Of a stretch of DNA of 64,000 nt, positions 1 to 9,309 are shown piece by piece. Position 1 is the stretch's first letter, and each line of letters starts with the position of its first letter. A program made the translations under genes and the position numbers. Where the stretch lies: assembly GCA_963841635.1 (NCBI GenBank), contig CAWJDO010000002.1:5355902-5419901 (forward strand), written 5' to 3'. Origin of the DNA: DASWZN01 sp963841635 (lineage in GTDB: Bacteria; Acidobacteriota; Terriglobia; Bryobacterales; Bryobacteraceae). A model generated the notes under the pieces. That model made no database searches. It saw only the letters and a list, made by a program, of their open reading frames with translations, and had not been told where the DNA came from.

Positions 1-5
1 GCCGG

Positions 6-25
6 TTTGAACCATAACCTGGCCG
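6..25 (+). repeat. Left-end TnsB-binding-like repeat
   Basis: The sequence TTTGAACCATAACCTGGCCG matches the four repeats at the right end of the transposon (9405-9553) at most positions and has the opposite orientation on the chromosome, as expected for the left end of the same element. Confidence 0.65.
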
Positions 26-91
26 CTGACGACCATGACAACCACCCGCTGTCGGGCGGGTAGTCCGTCAAGCTGGCAGCCTCCCCTGCTC

Positions 92-1795
92 CTACGCCAG
101 ATCGCGCCGCCGCTGCGTTGATGCAGCGCGATACCGCAAATGTCTGGCCGCGATGGCGCGGGCCAAGTCACGATGCTGATAGTAAGCCCAACTCGTCGAT
201 ATACCAAGCCGTTGACATACAGCGGGAACCGTTGGCGCCGGATTCTCCGCCAATGCACTGATCAGGTCAGCGTGCAACTTCTTCTTTTGTGCTTCTTCGT
301 ATGCCTTTCTTCGTGCAAGAAGCGCCTGGTACAAAGCAGGAAAATGCCGGCGCAGGACTCCGCGACACCCGAAACCCAGCTTTCCGGCCATTTGCGCCGT
401 TGTGAGCGGCGGAACTTCCTCCAGTGCGGCTCTCAGGATCTCTCCCTTTCCGTCCATCTCGGCTTTCCTTCGTTGAGCGATTTTCCGGCCGATGGCCCGG
501 CAAACATCGGGGAACCACCGCCTGATGCAGCCCGCGTTCGCGTAGCCCTTCTGCACGGCGATTTCGGTAATCGATACCGGGTACTCGCGAGCCAGCGAAG
601 CCTCCAATATGCGCTTCATCTGAGGCCGTTCGCACTTTCGAGGAGCCCGTGAAGGCATTGTCTGTAACGCTCGGATAGCCTCACGATGCGCTGCCGCCAG
701 CAATAGGGACCGGGCGCGATCGATCTGGTACAGGCGATCTGGCCGGGCAAAACTCAGACGCCGCGCAAGCTCGGATACGCTGGGCGGCGGTTCTTCCGTC
801 AGTGCGCAATCCAGGGCGCGGCGGACTTCTTCGCCACGCCGCCGCAACTGAAGGCCCCGATCATTGCGGATAGGGGCGATGTCGAAACCGGCTGCCGCCG
901 GATCGCCAAGCAAGTTCGTCACAGGCACTCCGATCTGGTTACACATCCGTAGAAGAGTGCCGATTTGGGGGCGATGCACGCCCGATACCCAGTACCGCAG
1001 TGCGCCACGCGGCGTCCGCGTGAGATCCGCGAACGCCAGCAGGTTGCCGGACGTAGCGGCCGAAATGCACGCGGACAGGTTGGTGCTGAGACGTTCCCGC
1101 AGTGGAGACCCTTTCAGTTCTGGAGCCGCTGCGAGCAAATCGCCGACCGACTTCGCAATCCAAATCTCACGTTCCAAATCCGACTCGTTCATTGACTTTT
1201 CCGTCGCCCCACCGCCGCCCAACCAACCGCCGCACCGGGAACAGTGGCCAGGCCGAGCATAGGCGGCAAGTGGTCTCGACCGGCGTCGGCAGTGCGGACA
1301 AATCTCTTCGAGAAGTTCCCTATGGATGGGGCATACCTTCACGATTCCAATGGTCCACAACAGGGATTCGTACTGAACGCCGTGGCGCCGTCGACTCTCG
1401 ATACAGCTTGGGCACCGGGCACTCACGTGCCTGAACAGAAGCGATTCGGAAAACAGGTCTGCCAGCGCCAGGAGCGTCAAATCCGAGAGCCCGCGCCGCT
1501 GTGTGGCCGTCTCCAGAACGGCGACCCACTTTCTGGGAACATCCCCGATTCCATTCACAGCGTAGGACTGGGGGTAGAAGGTAGTCGAGCGGCGGTTGCT
1601 GGAGTCTGGAGTGAATAGAGGAGTCGGGCAGGCGGAATCGGACAGTTCGCCGCCAACCAAATCCGAGACAGTTACGCAGTGCGCTTCGGCGAGTCGTGCC
1701 ACGTATCCGGTCAGGCTTTCCACCTCGGCCGTACCGACATTCATCGGCTCGAGCGAATACAGACGGCTCCGCTTGGGAATCGACGGAACCGCCAT
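92..1795 (-). CDS. tniQ: TniQ family transposition target-selection protein
   Basis: This 567-residue protein has the paired zinc-binding motifs of TniQ/TnsD proteins in its first half (CPSC, CPIH, CPHC, CSRC), followed by repeated helix-turn-helix-like segments, as in long TnsD-like members. In Tn7-type systems TniQ links the AAA regulator to the target DNA. The open frame extends to 1927, but the ATG at 1795 is preferred: a GAGGG ribosome-binding site lies 7 nt upstream and the start falls 10 bp after the ATPase stop codon. It is the last gene of the transposition operon. The family call is secure; the target recognised cannot be told from the sequence. Confidence 0.85.
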   Translation of the reverse strand: MAVPSIPKRSRLYSLEPMNVGTAEVESLTGYVARLAEAHCVTVSDLVGGELSDSACPTPLFTPDSSNRRSTTFYPQSYAVNGIGDVPRKWVAVLETATQRRGLSDLTLLALADLFSESLLFRHVSARCPSCIESRRRHGVQYESLLWTIGIVKVCPIHRELLEEICPHCRRRSRPLAAYARPGHCSRCGGWLGGGGATEKSMNESDLEREIWIAKSVGDLLAAAPELKGSPLRERLSTNLSACISAATSGNLLAFADLTRTPRGALRYWVSGVHRPQIGTLLRMCNQIGVPVTNLLGDPAAAGFDIAPIRNDRGLQLRRRGEEVRRALDCALTEEPPPSVSELARRLSFARPDRLYQIDRARSLLLAAAHREAIRALQTMPSRAPRKCERPQMKRILEASLAREYPVSITEIAVQKGYANAGCIRRWFPDVCRAIGRKIAQRRKAEMDGKGEILRAALEEVPPLTTAQMAGKLGFGCRGVLRRHFPALYQALLARRKAYEEAQKKKLHADLISALAENPAPTVPAVCQRLGISTSWAYYQHRDLARAIAARHLRYRAASTQRRRDLA

Positions 1796-1805
1796 TTGCC
1801 AGCCC

Positions 1806-2963
1806 TCAGATAGCTCCACTGGCCGCATGTGCAAGTACCGGGACCCCAATTGGATCTCTCTTGGCGAGCCGCTGGCCCGGCAGCGTGCGCTGTAGAACAG
1901 CCGCCTTCGTCTTATCTGGATCGGCATCTACGGGCAGCCCGAGCGCCAAACGGAAACGCGAGCGCGCCTCGTCACTCTCCGTCAATCGGGCTTCGCCTTC
2001 CGTTACCTCCGCGAGCATCTTCTCGCACTGCGAGATGGTAAGCGCCTGTGCCGCCAAATCCCGGAGTGTGAGCTTCGCGGCGCCTCGACGTAGAGCGGCG
2101 GCGAGCGTTCTCACCAGCCATTCTTTCAACACGCCCACGCAGCCGATGCTGCGTTCGTATAAGAACTCCCAGTTGGCTACCAGCTCTGGCGGCTCGGGAA
2201 GAGGCATCTGCCGCTCGAAGGAACAAAGGACGTTCACAAACGTGTTGCGATCCTCGGCGTTGCCAACGCGGTAACGGCCAAAGTGCACGTCCACACTTCG
2301 CCGGCTCAGTTGCCCGCTGAGATTCCGGAACGCCAGCAGATCGTAGGTTCCAAACAGGGCGTGCACGGTTCCGGTGCGGTTGGCAATGGACTTGATGACA
2401 TCCAACTGATCCAACAACCGGCGTCCGGAAGACATTTTCGCAAGATGTTGTGCCTCATCGATTAAGACGACGCGTGGCCGGCGGTACCGTAGCGCCTGCT
2501 CCACCGCATGTTGATACTCTTCGCCATGGGCTTTCCTGGCAGGCATGAAGTGGACGTCCGTATCACAGCCATACGGCTCCATGTTGCGTTTTCGATCGAT
2601 GAGCGGCTCGTTCATTTCGCACAGCATTCGTCTGAAATGATCGCGCCAACTGAAGTTGCCGGATGGCGGCGCCACCGCCTCGACACTCACCACCGGCAGC
2701 CGCGCCGGATCGGTTTCCAAATCCTGGAGCGCCTCCACGGTGAGGAGCTGCTCGACTCTCATCCGCAGCGTCGTCTTGCCCACTCCCGTCGGTCCGAGGA
2801 TGAGAATAACGGAATTCGGCGCGCACTCTCGAATGGCGGCGAGAAGCCGTTCCTTGACATCGACCAGACGAGGATGAGCGACCGTGAAATCCTGGAAGTG
2901 CTTCAGCCTGACCGGCCACGGCGCACTCAACAACGCCGCGGGAAACTCAGATGGCGCTGTCAT
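1806..2963 (-). CDS. tniB: TniB/TnsC-like AAA+ transposition ATPase
   Basis: A 385-residue AAA+ ATPase with Walker A GPTGVGKTT (residues 57-65) and Walker B VVLIDEAQHL (about 165-174), which is the TniB/TnsC pattern. In Tn7-like elements this protein polymerises on target DNA and bridges TniQ to the transposase. The ATG overlaps the transposase stop codon (TGATG), with GGGGAG upstream, so it is translationally coupled to the transposase gene. It appears intact. Confidence 0.88.
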   Translation of the reverse strand: MTAPSEFPAALLSAPWPVRLKHFQDFTVAHPRLVDVKERLLAAIRECAPNSVILILGPTGVGKTTLRMRVEQLLTVEALQDLETDPARLPVVSVEAVAPPSGNFSWRDHFRRMLCEMNEPLIDRKRNMEPYGCDTDVHFMPARKAHGEEYQHAVEQALRYRRPRVVLIDEAQHLAKMSSGRRLLDQLDVIKSIANRTGTVHALFGTYDLLAFRNLSGQLSRRSVDVHFGRYRVGNAEDRNTFVNVLCSFERQMPLPEPPELVANWEFLYERSIGCVGVLKEWLVRTLAAALRRGAAKLTLRDLAAQALTISQCEKMLAEVTEGEARLTESDEARSRFRLALGLPVDADPDKTKAAVLQRTLPGQRLAKRDPIGVPVLAHAASGAI

Positions 2964-3765
2964 CAGAACTCCCCGTAGACCTCAGAGCTTTTCGGCGCGT
3001 CTTCTATTCGGCCCATTCGATCTTCCAATGGCGCCTGGGGGCTGGGGCTGGCACCCTGCCCAGAGGGGTCATCGGTAGCTATGGCGCCATCCCGTTGACG
3101 GATATTACGGACCTCCCGGTCACGCTGCCTTTGTAGCAGGAGGGCCTCTTCCGACTCCACCGACGCCAGAAACTCCGCCAGCTTCTTCGCGGTGATCTCA
3201 AACCCCTGAGAATGGCATTGGTACCGCCTTCGTAGCTCCGCGCTTGCGAGCGCAACTTCCTTTTCCGAGCGGCCCCGGAAGGCAAGATAGTGCTCGGAGT
3301 GGCATTGCACCCAATGGCCGCCGGCAAAGATGTAGGCCAAGCCGGCGTCGAATGGGTCGTACCGCACGCCGACCTGGCTATGCTCGATAGCGGGATCGCG
3401 CAGAGACTCCGACCAGTAATAGATATGATTGATCTTGACGCCACGCCCAGGCGCAACTTTGGCCGTGCCTTTCGCAGTGGTGGGTAGCGTCCACATCTGA
3501 AATTCCAGATCGTCGGTCACTTGCCGATGCGAGCGCGTCCCAGTCGCGGCCAAGCCGCGTTCGTACGCATCCCGCGGCGTCTGCCCAAGCGCCGGATGCT
3601 CGATCGCATCGTAGATCTCGTAAAGATACTCCGCCAGGTAGCCGTGCAACTCTGGCAGCGGCCAAGTTGCGTGTTCCTTCGGATTGACCGACTTGGTCAC
3701 TTGCCGAACATTGCGCGTTAGCTGAGTGTTCCCGGCGAGGTTATGGATGAACCGCGTGTTCGTGA
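2963..3765 (-). pseudogene. TnsB-like transposase, C-terminal fragment (split by RIT element)
   Basis: The sequence coding directly up to the RIT boundary at 3765 reads TNTRFIHNLAGNTQ and continues into the Mu-type C-terminal beta-barrel (VKINHIYYW and following), the normal continuation of the interrupted N-terminal fragment at 7231-8945. The first ATG inside the fragment is at 3700, so a 245-residue polypeptide could be made, but without the catalytic residues. The ATPase gene begins at its stop codon. Removing 3766-7230 or so restores a continuous TnsA-TnsB fusion frame. Confidence 0.85.
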
Positions 3766-3795
3766 TTCCGTTATGTGGCCATCGCAGTTATGTGG
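3766..3795 (+). repeat. RIT terminal inverted repeat, left
   Basis: Thirty bases that are the exact reverse complement of 7180-7209. The repeat starts TTCCGTTATGTGGCC and has a second TTATGTGG at its inner end. Matching stops at both edges (3765 and 3796). Confidence 0.92.
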
Positions 3796-3854
3796 GGCAG
3801 GACCCCCAAGCGGAGCTGTTTTTCGGAGGTTCCTGCGGCGTCTACACAACATAA

Positions 3855-3904
3855 GTTGACCCCGTATAGTGGGGTGGGAGTTCAGCCCCACTATGGAGGT
3901 CAAC
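3855..3904 (+). promoter_or_regulatory. Hairpin sequestering the ritA ribosome-binding site
   Basis: Two nested perfect stems are present: GTTGACC (3855-3861) with GGTCAAC (3898-3904), and ATAGTGGGG (3866-3874) with CCCCACTAT (3886-3894). The GGAGG ribosome-binding site of ritA (3895-3899) lies between and inside the 3' arms, and the GTG start follows 1 nt after the outer stem. The structure could restrain translation or act as a recombinase operator. This is inferred from sequence symmetry only. Confidence 0.6.
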
Positions 3905-3905
3905 A

Positions 3906-5162
3906 GTGTTTGATCAGCTTTATCGCCGCCGACAAGCACGGCAGCGCCACACCACCAGTCCGCTTCTGCAGGAGCGCCTGGGATTTTTGCAGGAGTGTGC
4001 CAACGAAGGATATTCGACGGCGACGCTCCGGGGAATCGCAGCCGATCTGCTGGTGATTCAGAATCTCTTGGGCTTGCCTCAGTCCGCCCAAAAGCTCGGA
4101 CCGCCAGCCGTAAAGGTGGCAATCGAGAAATGGATAGCACGCCAGCCGAAGCATTTCAATCATCGGAACGGGCGCCGCGGCTGCGAGAACCTGACCCAGA
4201 GGGCGATGCACTGGCTCCGCTACATGGATCGTCTTCAGGCTTCAGTTCCCAAAACGAACGCGTTCGGCAGATTGGTCGAGGATTTTGCCGGCTACATGCG
4301 GCTCCAGAGAGGTCTGTCGGAGGAGACGATCAAGACCCGGTGTTGGTACGTTGAGGATTTCCTGCAATGGTTCGTTAGCAAGGATCGCTCCCTGTCCGAC
4401 ATCACAATCGCCGACATTGACGAGGCGATCGCTCGAAAAGGTCGGGATGACGGCTACTCCCGACTGTCTGTTCAGGTGTATGCTTCCGGCATTCGCAACT
4501 TCTTCCGTCACGCGGAGAGGAGGGGCTGGTGTCGGCGCGGGCTGGCGGATCTGATCGAAGCGCCGCGCGTGTATCAATATGAGAGTTTGCCGCGCGGGCC
4601 ATCTTGGGACGACGTGCAACGGCTGATTGCAACTGCCGAAAAGGGCACGCCCAAGGACCTCCGGGATCGCGCGATGCTGCTACTCCTGGCTGTTTATGGC
4701 CTGCGCTCCGGTGAAGTCCGGGCACTGAAGCTGGAACATCTGGATTGGGAAAAGAATCTCATCTGGGTACCGCGTGCCAAAGGCCGCCGGACGCAGTGCT
4801 ATCCGCTCACGGAGACAGTCGGAGAGGCCATCCTGTGCTACCTGGAAGACGGGCGCCCGAAATCCTCTGGATATCGTGAGGTTTTCTTGACCGTCGAGGC
4901 GCCCATTCAGCCGCTCCGCCGCAGTTCCGTCTGGACCATGGTTGCTAAACGCCTCCGGCCGTTGGGCGTTCCCTTGCGGCAGCATGGCCCGCACGTACTC
5001 CGCCACGCCTGCGCCACGCACCTTCTGGCGCAGGGGCTGTCACTGAAAGAGATTGGGGACCATCTCGGACAACGCCTCCCGAAGACCACGGCCGTCTACG
5101 CGAAAGTAAACATGGCCGGTCTGCGCGAGGTGGCGAATTTCTCGCTGGGAGGCCTGGCATGA
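3906..5162 (+). CDS. ritA: Tyrosine recombinase RitA
   Basis: A 418-residue phage-integrase-family recombinase with an N-terminal core-binding domain followed by the catalytic domain: Arg in GLRSGEV, Lys in RAKGRRTQCYPL, HVLRHACATH (HxxR), GDHLGQ (second His) and the nucleophile Tyr in TTAVYAKV. The GTG start is chosen because GGAGG lies 6 nt upstream; this site is buried in the hairpin at 3855-3904. It is the first of three recombinase genes and overlaps the next by ATGA. All catalytic residues appear intact. Confidence 0.9.
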   Translation: MFDQLYRRRQARQRHTTSPLLQERLGFLQECANEGYSTATLRGIAADLLVIQNLLGLPQSAQKLGPPAVKVAIEKWIARQPKHFNHRNGRRGCENLTQRAMHWLRYMDRLQASVPKTNAFGRLVEDFAGYMRLQRGLSEETIKTRCWYVEDFLQWFVSKDRSLSDITIADIDEAIARKGRDDGYSRLSVQVYASGIRNFFRHAERRGWCRRGLADLIEAPRVYQYESLPRGPSWDDVQRLIATAEKGTPKDLRDRAMLLLLAVYGLRSGEVRALKLEHLDWEKNLIWVPRAKGRRTQCYPLTETVGEAILCYLEDGRPKSSGYREVFLTVEAPIQPLRRSSVWTMVAKRLRPLGVPLRQHGPHVLRHACATHLLAQGLSLKEIGDHLGQRLPKTTAVYAKVNMAGLREVANFSLGGLA

Positions 5163-6106
5163 AACTCGCGCATCTCGTGGCGCAGTATGCAGCCTTCCGA
5201 AAGAACCTGGGCGAAGATTTCGAAAGTGCTACCAGGGTCCTGCAATCGTTCTCTCGCAGCATGGGAGCGGAAGCGGACATCGCCGGCGTGCAAGCGGATC
5301 GAGTAAGGGCCTTTCTCGATGGGCGCGGCCCTCTCACGCGCTACTGGCACACGAAGCATACGATCCTTCGTGGCTTCTACCGCTACGCTCTGAGCCGCGG
5401 CCACATTGTCGTGTCGCCGTTGCCTGTGATAATCCCGAGGGAACCCGAGCGCTTCGTGGCGTACATCTATTCGCATGACGAGTTGCAGCGCCTGCTCGAT
5501 GGCACGTCCGGCTACCAAAAGCAGAGGATCCACATGGAGCCTCACACTTTCCGGACCATTTTGCTGGCGCTCTATGGGGCCGCACTGCGCGTGAGCGAGT
5601 GCCTTTCCTTGACGCTCGCCGATGTGGATGTGCGTCAATCAGTTTTGACCATTCGCGACACGAAGTTCTACAAGTCGCGCCTGGTGCCACTAGGAAGCGA
5701 CTTGAATGACGCAATGCTGAGGTACGCCAAGCGTCGAAAGGGGGCCGGCCACTCACAGGAAGAGGACGCTCCGTTCTTCGTCACCAAGCTCGGCGAACGG
5801 GTGCCGATCCGCCTTCTTCAGCGGGCATTTCGGCGACTTCGCAAACAAACGGGCATCCACCGCGATGATGGCGCCCGTTACCAGCCGCGGATTCACGATC
5901 TACGACACGCTGCTGCCGTCCATCGTCTGACGGCTTGGTATCGGGACGGAAGAGACGTCCAAAAACTTCTGCCGCTGCTGTCGACCTACATGGGCCACGT
6001 GGATATCGCCAGCACCCAGCATTACCTGACGATGACGCCGGAGTTGTTGCAGGAGGCCAGTGCTCGGTTTGCCAACTATGCATTTTCGGAGGTGAGCCAT
6101 GGCTGA
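5159..6106 (+). CDS. ritB: Tyrosine recombinase RitB
   Basis: A 315-residue tyrosine recombinase. Catalytic elements seen: Arg in GAALRVSECLSL, Lys in RDTKFYKSRLVPL, HDLRHAAAVH, YMGHVD and the nucleophile Tyr in TQHYLTMT. The ATG overlaps the ritA stop (ATGA) and has GGGAGG 6 nt upstream. In RIT elements the three recombinases are conserved together and are thought to work as a set; the specific division of labour is not known from sequence. Confidence 0.9.
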   Translation: MKLAHLVAQYAAFRKNLGEDFESATRVLQSFSRSMGAEADIAGVQADRVRAFLDGRGPLTRYWHTKHTILRGFYRYALSRGHIVVSPLPVIIPREPERFVAYIYSHDELQRLLDGTSGYQKQRIHMEPHTFRTILLALYGAALRVSECLSLTLADVDVRQSVLTIRDTKFYKSRLVPLGSDLNDAMLRYAKRRKGAGHSQEEDAPFFVTKLGERVPIRLLQRAFRRLRKQTGIHRDDGARYQPRIHDLRHAAAVHRLTAWYRDGRDVQKLLPLLSTYMGHVDIASTQHYLTMTPELLQEASARFANYAFSEVSHG

Positions 6107-7109
6107 TATAACCAAGCTTGGCCCTTGGGTGCGGCGCTTTCTCCAGGAACATCTCATCAGTGAACGCAACCTGTCGCGAAACACGCAACGGAGTTATCGC
6201 GATACCCTTGCGTTGCTGATCCCGTTCGCGGCCCGCGAAGCCCAAAGGAAGGTCGATGAACTCACCGTGTTCGAAGTCTCGGAGAAGTGCGTCGGCCGGT
6301 TTCTTGCTGAGATCGAGGAAGTTCGCGGCTGCAGCATAGCCACGAGAAATCAGCGCCTCGCTGCGATCCATGCCTTCAGTCATTTCGTGGCCATTCACAG
6401 CCCAGAACATATCGCGTGGTGCGAACAGGTTCGGGCAATCCCGTTCAAAAAGTGCACCAAGAGAGTGATCACGTATCTCGAGAAGGAGGAGATGGATGCC
6501 TTGCTCGCCGCGCCCGATCTCAAGACCACTCAGGGAAGGCGGGATCATCTCATGCTCCTGTTCCTGTACAATACTGGCGCACGCGCGGATGAGGCGGCTC
6601 AACTCCACATCGCAGACCTGGATCTGGCGCGGGCGCCCAGCCGAGGACTCTCGTCGGTCAGAATCTGTGGCAAGGGCAACAAGGAGCGCCGTTGTCCCGT
6701 TTGGCCGCAGACGACCGCCGAACTGATGTCGGCCATCGACGGCAGGAAACCCGGCGAACATGTTTTCCTGAATCGGTACGGCCGGCCCATTACACGCTTC
6801 GGCATTCACGGGCTGGTCGAACGCTACAGTCAAAAGATCACTACCCGCCTCCCTTCGCTGGGCGCCAAGCGAGTCAGCCCCCACTGCATCCGCCACACAA
6901 CCGCAACCCACCTCCTTCGCGCCGGGGTGGATATCAACACGATACGCGCATGGATGGGCCACGTTTCTCTGGACACCACCAACGTCTACGCCGAGATCGA
7001 TCTTGAGATGAAAGCCGCCGCGCTTGCCCACTGCGAGGTAAAGGGCGTCAAACCCGCTCGAAGATGGAATGAGGACAAGGGCATCATGGCGTTCCTGCGC
7101 GCGCTCTGA
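6099..7109 (+). CDS. ritC: Tyrosine recombinase RitC
   Basis: A 336-residue tyrosine recombinase with Arg in NTGARADEAAQL, Lys in CGKGNKERRCPV, HCIRHTTATH, WMGHVSL and Tyr in TTNVYAEI, all intact. It overlaps ritB by 8 bp, with GGAGG 6 nt before the ATG. It ends 12 bp before the internal inverted repeat of the right RIT end, so no other gene lies between it and the element terminus. Confidence 0.9.
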   Translation: MADITKLGPWVRRFLQEHLISERNLSRNTQRSYRDTLALLIPFAAREAQRKVDELTVFEVSEKCVGRFLAEIEEVRGCSIATRNQRLAAIHAFSHFVAIHSPEHIAWCEQVRAIPFKKCTKRVITYLEKEEMDALLAAPDLKTTQGRRDHLMLLFLYNTGARADEAAQLHIADLDLARAPSRGLSSVRICGKGNKERRCPVWPQTTAELMSAIDGRKPGEHVFLNRYGRPITRFGIHGLVERYSQKITTRLPSLGAKRVSPHCIRHTTATHLLRAGVDINTIRAWMGHVSLDTTNVYAEIDLEMKAAALAHCEVKGVKPARRWNEDKGIMAFLRAL

Positions 7110-7121
7110 CGAAGTACAAAT

Positions 7122-7188
7122 GTTATGTGGCCTTCGTCAGCGTCGGTGCCCCGCCAAAACAGCGGAACCTCGCGGAAGGCCACATAAC
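7122..7188 (+). repeat. Inner inverted repeat at right RIT end
   Basis: A perfect 14-bp inverted pair, GTTATGTGGCCTTC (7122-7135) and GAAGGCCACATAAC (7175-7188), lies just after ritC and overlaps the terminal repeat. It contains the same TTATGTGG motif as the terminal repeats, so it may be a further recombinase-binding arm site, and it could also act as a transcription stop. No equally good copy was found at the left end. Confidence 0.6.
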
Positions 7189-7209
7189 TGCGATGGCCAC
7201 ATAACGGAA
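7180..7209 (-). repeat. RIT terminal inverted repeat, right
   Basis: The exact reverse complement of 3766-3795 over 30 bases. The transposase reading frame does not resume directly at its outer edge; a 20-bp palindrome intervenes. Confidence 0.92.
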
Positions 7210-7210
7210 C

Positions 7211-7230
7211 TTCTGTTGTCGACAACAGAA
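7211..7230. repeat. Perfect 20-bp palindrome between RIT end and transposase fragment
   Basis: TTCTGTTGTCGACAACAGAA is its own reverse complement over all 20 bases. It occurs only on the right flank; on the left, the host gene resumes directly after the terminal repeat. It may be a recombination core site carried in by the RIT element, or half of an earlier insertion. Confidence 0.85.
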
Positions 7231-8945
7231 ATCCCGAACAGGCGCTCGCACACAGACCCGAATCTGGCTTTGGCCGGCGGGCGAGTCTTCTTCGTGCATT
7301 CGTAACGGGCCAGCAAAGTTTCGAAATAGACGCTGTCAAACTCGCGCCCCCCATCCAGCACGATGATTTGCGGCAATCTCCCATGGCGACGGACGCATTC
7401 TCTCAAAAGCATCATGCAGGAACGATAACTGGGCGGGTCGAAGGTCACGTAGAATGCAAGGACCCGGCGGCTGAAAGCGTCGATCAAGAGGGTCATCCAC
7501 GGCCGTCCGAGAACCTGACCCGTGTGGGCGGAAATCACCTCCACGTCCAACTCGGTGTGATCGATGTGGCAGATCTCGAAGGGGCGGTCTCCATGCCGGG
7601 GCGTCTTCAGGTCAAGCTCAATATAGAAGGGCTCCTGGACGTAGGCCGCTCTATGCCCTTGCCGCTTCAGCGTCTGCCGGAAGCCCGCTTTCGCATGGAC
7701 CGCAAGACTGAATGTCTTGTAACTCGGCGCCTGGATGTTCCGCGCTTCGCACGCTCGCTTCAGTCCGATCCAAGAAATGTACATGGACTTCTGCTTCAAG
7801 GTCTCGAAGTCGGCAGCAATGAAGTCGCCCATCAAGAGCCGTGTGTCTTCGGGCAGACGTTGGGTCGAGTTACCGCGATCGCTCGACCGCGGCAGCAGCC
7901 CCATATATCCATTGCCATACTTCCGTTCCGCCGCGCGATAGCTGGCAACCCAGCGCCGCAGAGTACGAGCGGGGACGGCAGCGCCCGCGTCGCACGGGCC
8001 GTTCTGAAGGCGCCCGCGGACGGCGCGGCAGCGCATGTTGGCCATCCGCAAGTCTTGTTCGCCGGCGTTGGACAGCATTTTCAGTAACTCGGGATCCATC
8101 GACTGATGGTGATTCAGAGGAGCATCAAGGCGAGTGTCCGGCTGCCCTCCTGCGATCTTCTGGGGTTGTTTATCAACCGGCGCAAACACCGGCACTCGCG
8201 CCGGTTCGCGAAGCGCCGCGCCTCGGATGTCCACCGAAGGCGCGCCTGTCGCAATCAGCAAATAGATCTCATCGCGGGTTGCAACACCCTGTGTCACGTC
8301 GAACAGCGCCGCCAGCGAGAGCCCTGGGGCTGCGAGGACCTGTCCAAGCAATCTTTCGTACACCGGCGGCGCACATGCGGGACAGTCCGCCCGCAGATAA
8401 TCGTCGAGGAACTGTATATTCCGTTGAAAGATCCAATCGATCTCTTGCGCCGATCGAACTCGATAGTAAAGTCCGGACTGCGAGGCATGCGCTTCGCCTG
8501 GCGGGCAGCGCCATCGCTCCGTGTCATCACGCTGGTATCTGTTCGGGTTGTGTTCGGCGAGCCGGTTCAGGTCCTCCTCCGTCTTCCATTCTTCCCATCC
8601 GGCCGCATCATCGCGGATTACGAAAAAGTCCGGAGTGTGGAGCACCCCCATGCCCCGGCTGTTCGCGCTGTTGTAGAGCAGCTTTATCGATGGAGGCTGA
8701 TCGAAGAACTCCAACACATGTACATCGTGTTCCATCTCGTAGATGGCGGCCAATTCGACCCGATGGCTTTCGAACTGTATCGTGACGCCCATCTTCTTAC
8801 TTGGATATCGCCCACTCACGTTGCCGCGGCCGCTACGGACCCGGCGTGTGGGGCCGGAGGAGCGAACATCCTCGATGACAGAGCGGGCCTCAAGTGAAAG
8901 ATTCAGCCGCTGGTATAGCGTCAACAGATCGTCTCGGCCCAGCAC
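7231..8945 (-). pseudogene. TnsA-TnsB fusion transposase, N-terminal fragment (split by RIT element)
   Basis: The first ~165 residues are TnsA-like (HTPDFFV about residues 103-109 and EEWK about 118-121, a PD...ExK nuclease core). A TnsB/TniA-type DDE integrase follows, with Asp in CHIDHTELD (~461), Asp in IVLDGGREF (~529) and Glu in SVCERLFG (~566). Homology stops right after this glutamate where the RIT element begins; the frame runs on to a stop at 7137 inside it. The start is a GTG at 8945 with GGAGG about 8 nt upstream. Tn7 itself has separate TnsA and TnsB; fusions of the two are known in other Tn7-like elements. Confidence 0.82.
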
Positions 8946-8981
8946 TGTTGTCTCCTCCTGCTCCGGCGCGAGGGGCGCAAA

Positions 8982-9308
8982 TCAAGGTTTGCGGCGCGCC
9001 GTCTTTAAGGCCTTCAAGTAGCGCACTCCCGCTTCGCTCATCAACTGTTGGAGCTCCTTGCCATTGTCGATAGCCGTTTTAACCTGTTGTGCCAGGGCGT
9101 CCGGCACATAGACCGATGACCGCCGGCCCTTACTTCGGCCATAAAGAATGTAGCTTTGATGTCCCTCTCCCTTCGCGCATGCCGGGCAGTTCTTTCGAAC
9201 GCAGGGGCTCCTGCGAAGGGAGAGCGACCCCTGGGCGACTGGCCACATCTTCTGGACGGTTGATAGAAACCACCGTCTGATCTCCTCCGGAGTTTCGTCC
9301 TTGGGCAT
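8982..9308 (-). CDS. Small DUF6788-like protein of the transposon
   Basis: A 108-residue basic protein. It contains GSLSLRRSPCVRKNCPACAK, with a C-x5-C-x2-C cluster, and SSVYVPDALAQQV, a pattern I associate with the DUF6788 family, whose members often lie next to transposases. The ATG at 9308 is favoured because conserved sequence begins there, but no clear ribosome-binding site is seen: a palindrome (9310-9335) occupies that position. It precedes the transposase gene by 36 bp. Role unknown; a DNA-binding or regulatory role is only a guess. Confidence 0.65.
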   Translation of the reverse strand: MPKDETPEEIRRWFLSTVQKMWPVAQGSLSLRRSPCVRKNCPACAKGEGHQSYILYGRSKGRRSSVYVPDALAQQVKTAIDNGKELQQLMSEAGVRYLKALKTARRKP

Positions 9309-9309
9309 C

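Larger units (their letters stand above)
3766..7209 (+). mobile_element. RIT (recombinase-in-trio) element
   Basis: Three consecutive, overlapping tyrosine-recombinase genes lie between perfect 30-bp inverted repeats (3766-3795 and 7180-7209). This arrangement is the definition of RIT elements. Each terminal repeat contains the motif TTATGTGG twice, probably recombinase-binding sites. The element splits the transposase gene of the surrounding Tn7-like transposon just after its catalytic glutamate. A 20-bp palindrome lies outside the repeat on the right side only (7211-7230), so the recombined unit may extend to about 7230. Confidence 0.88.
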
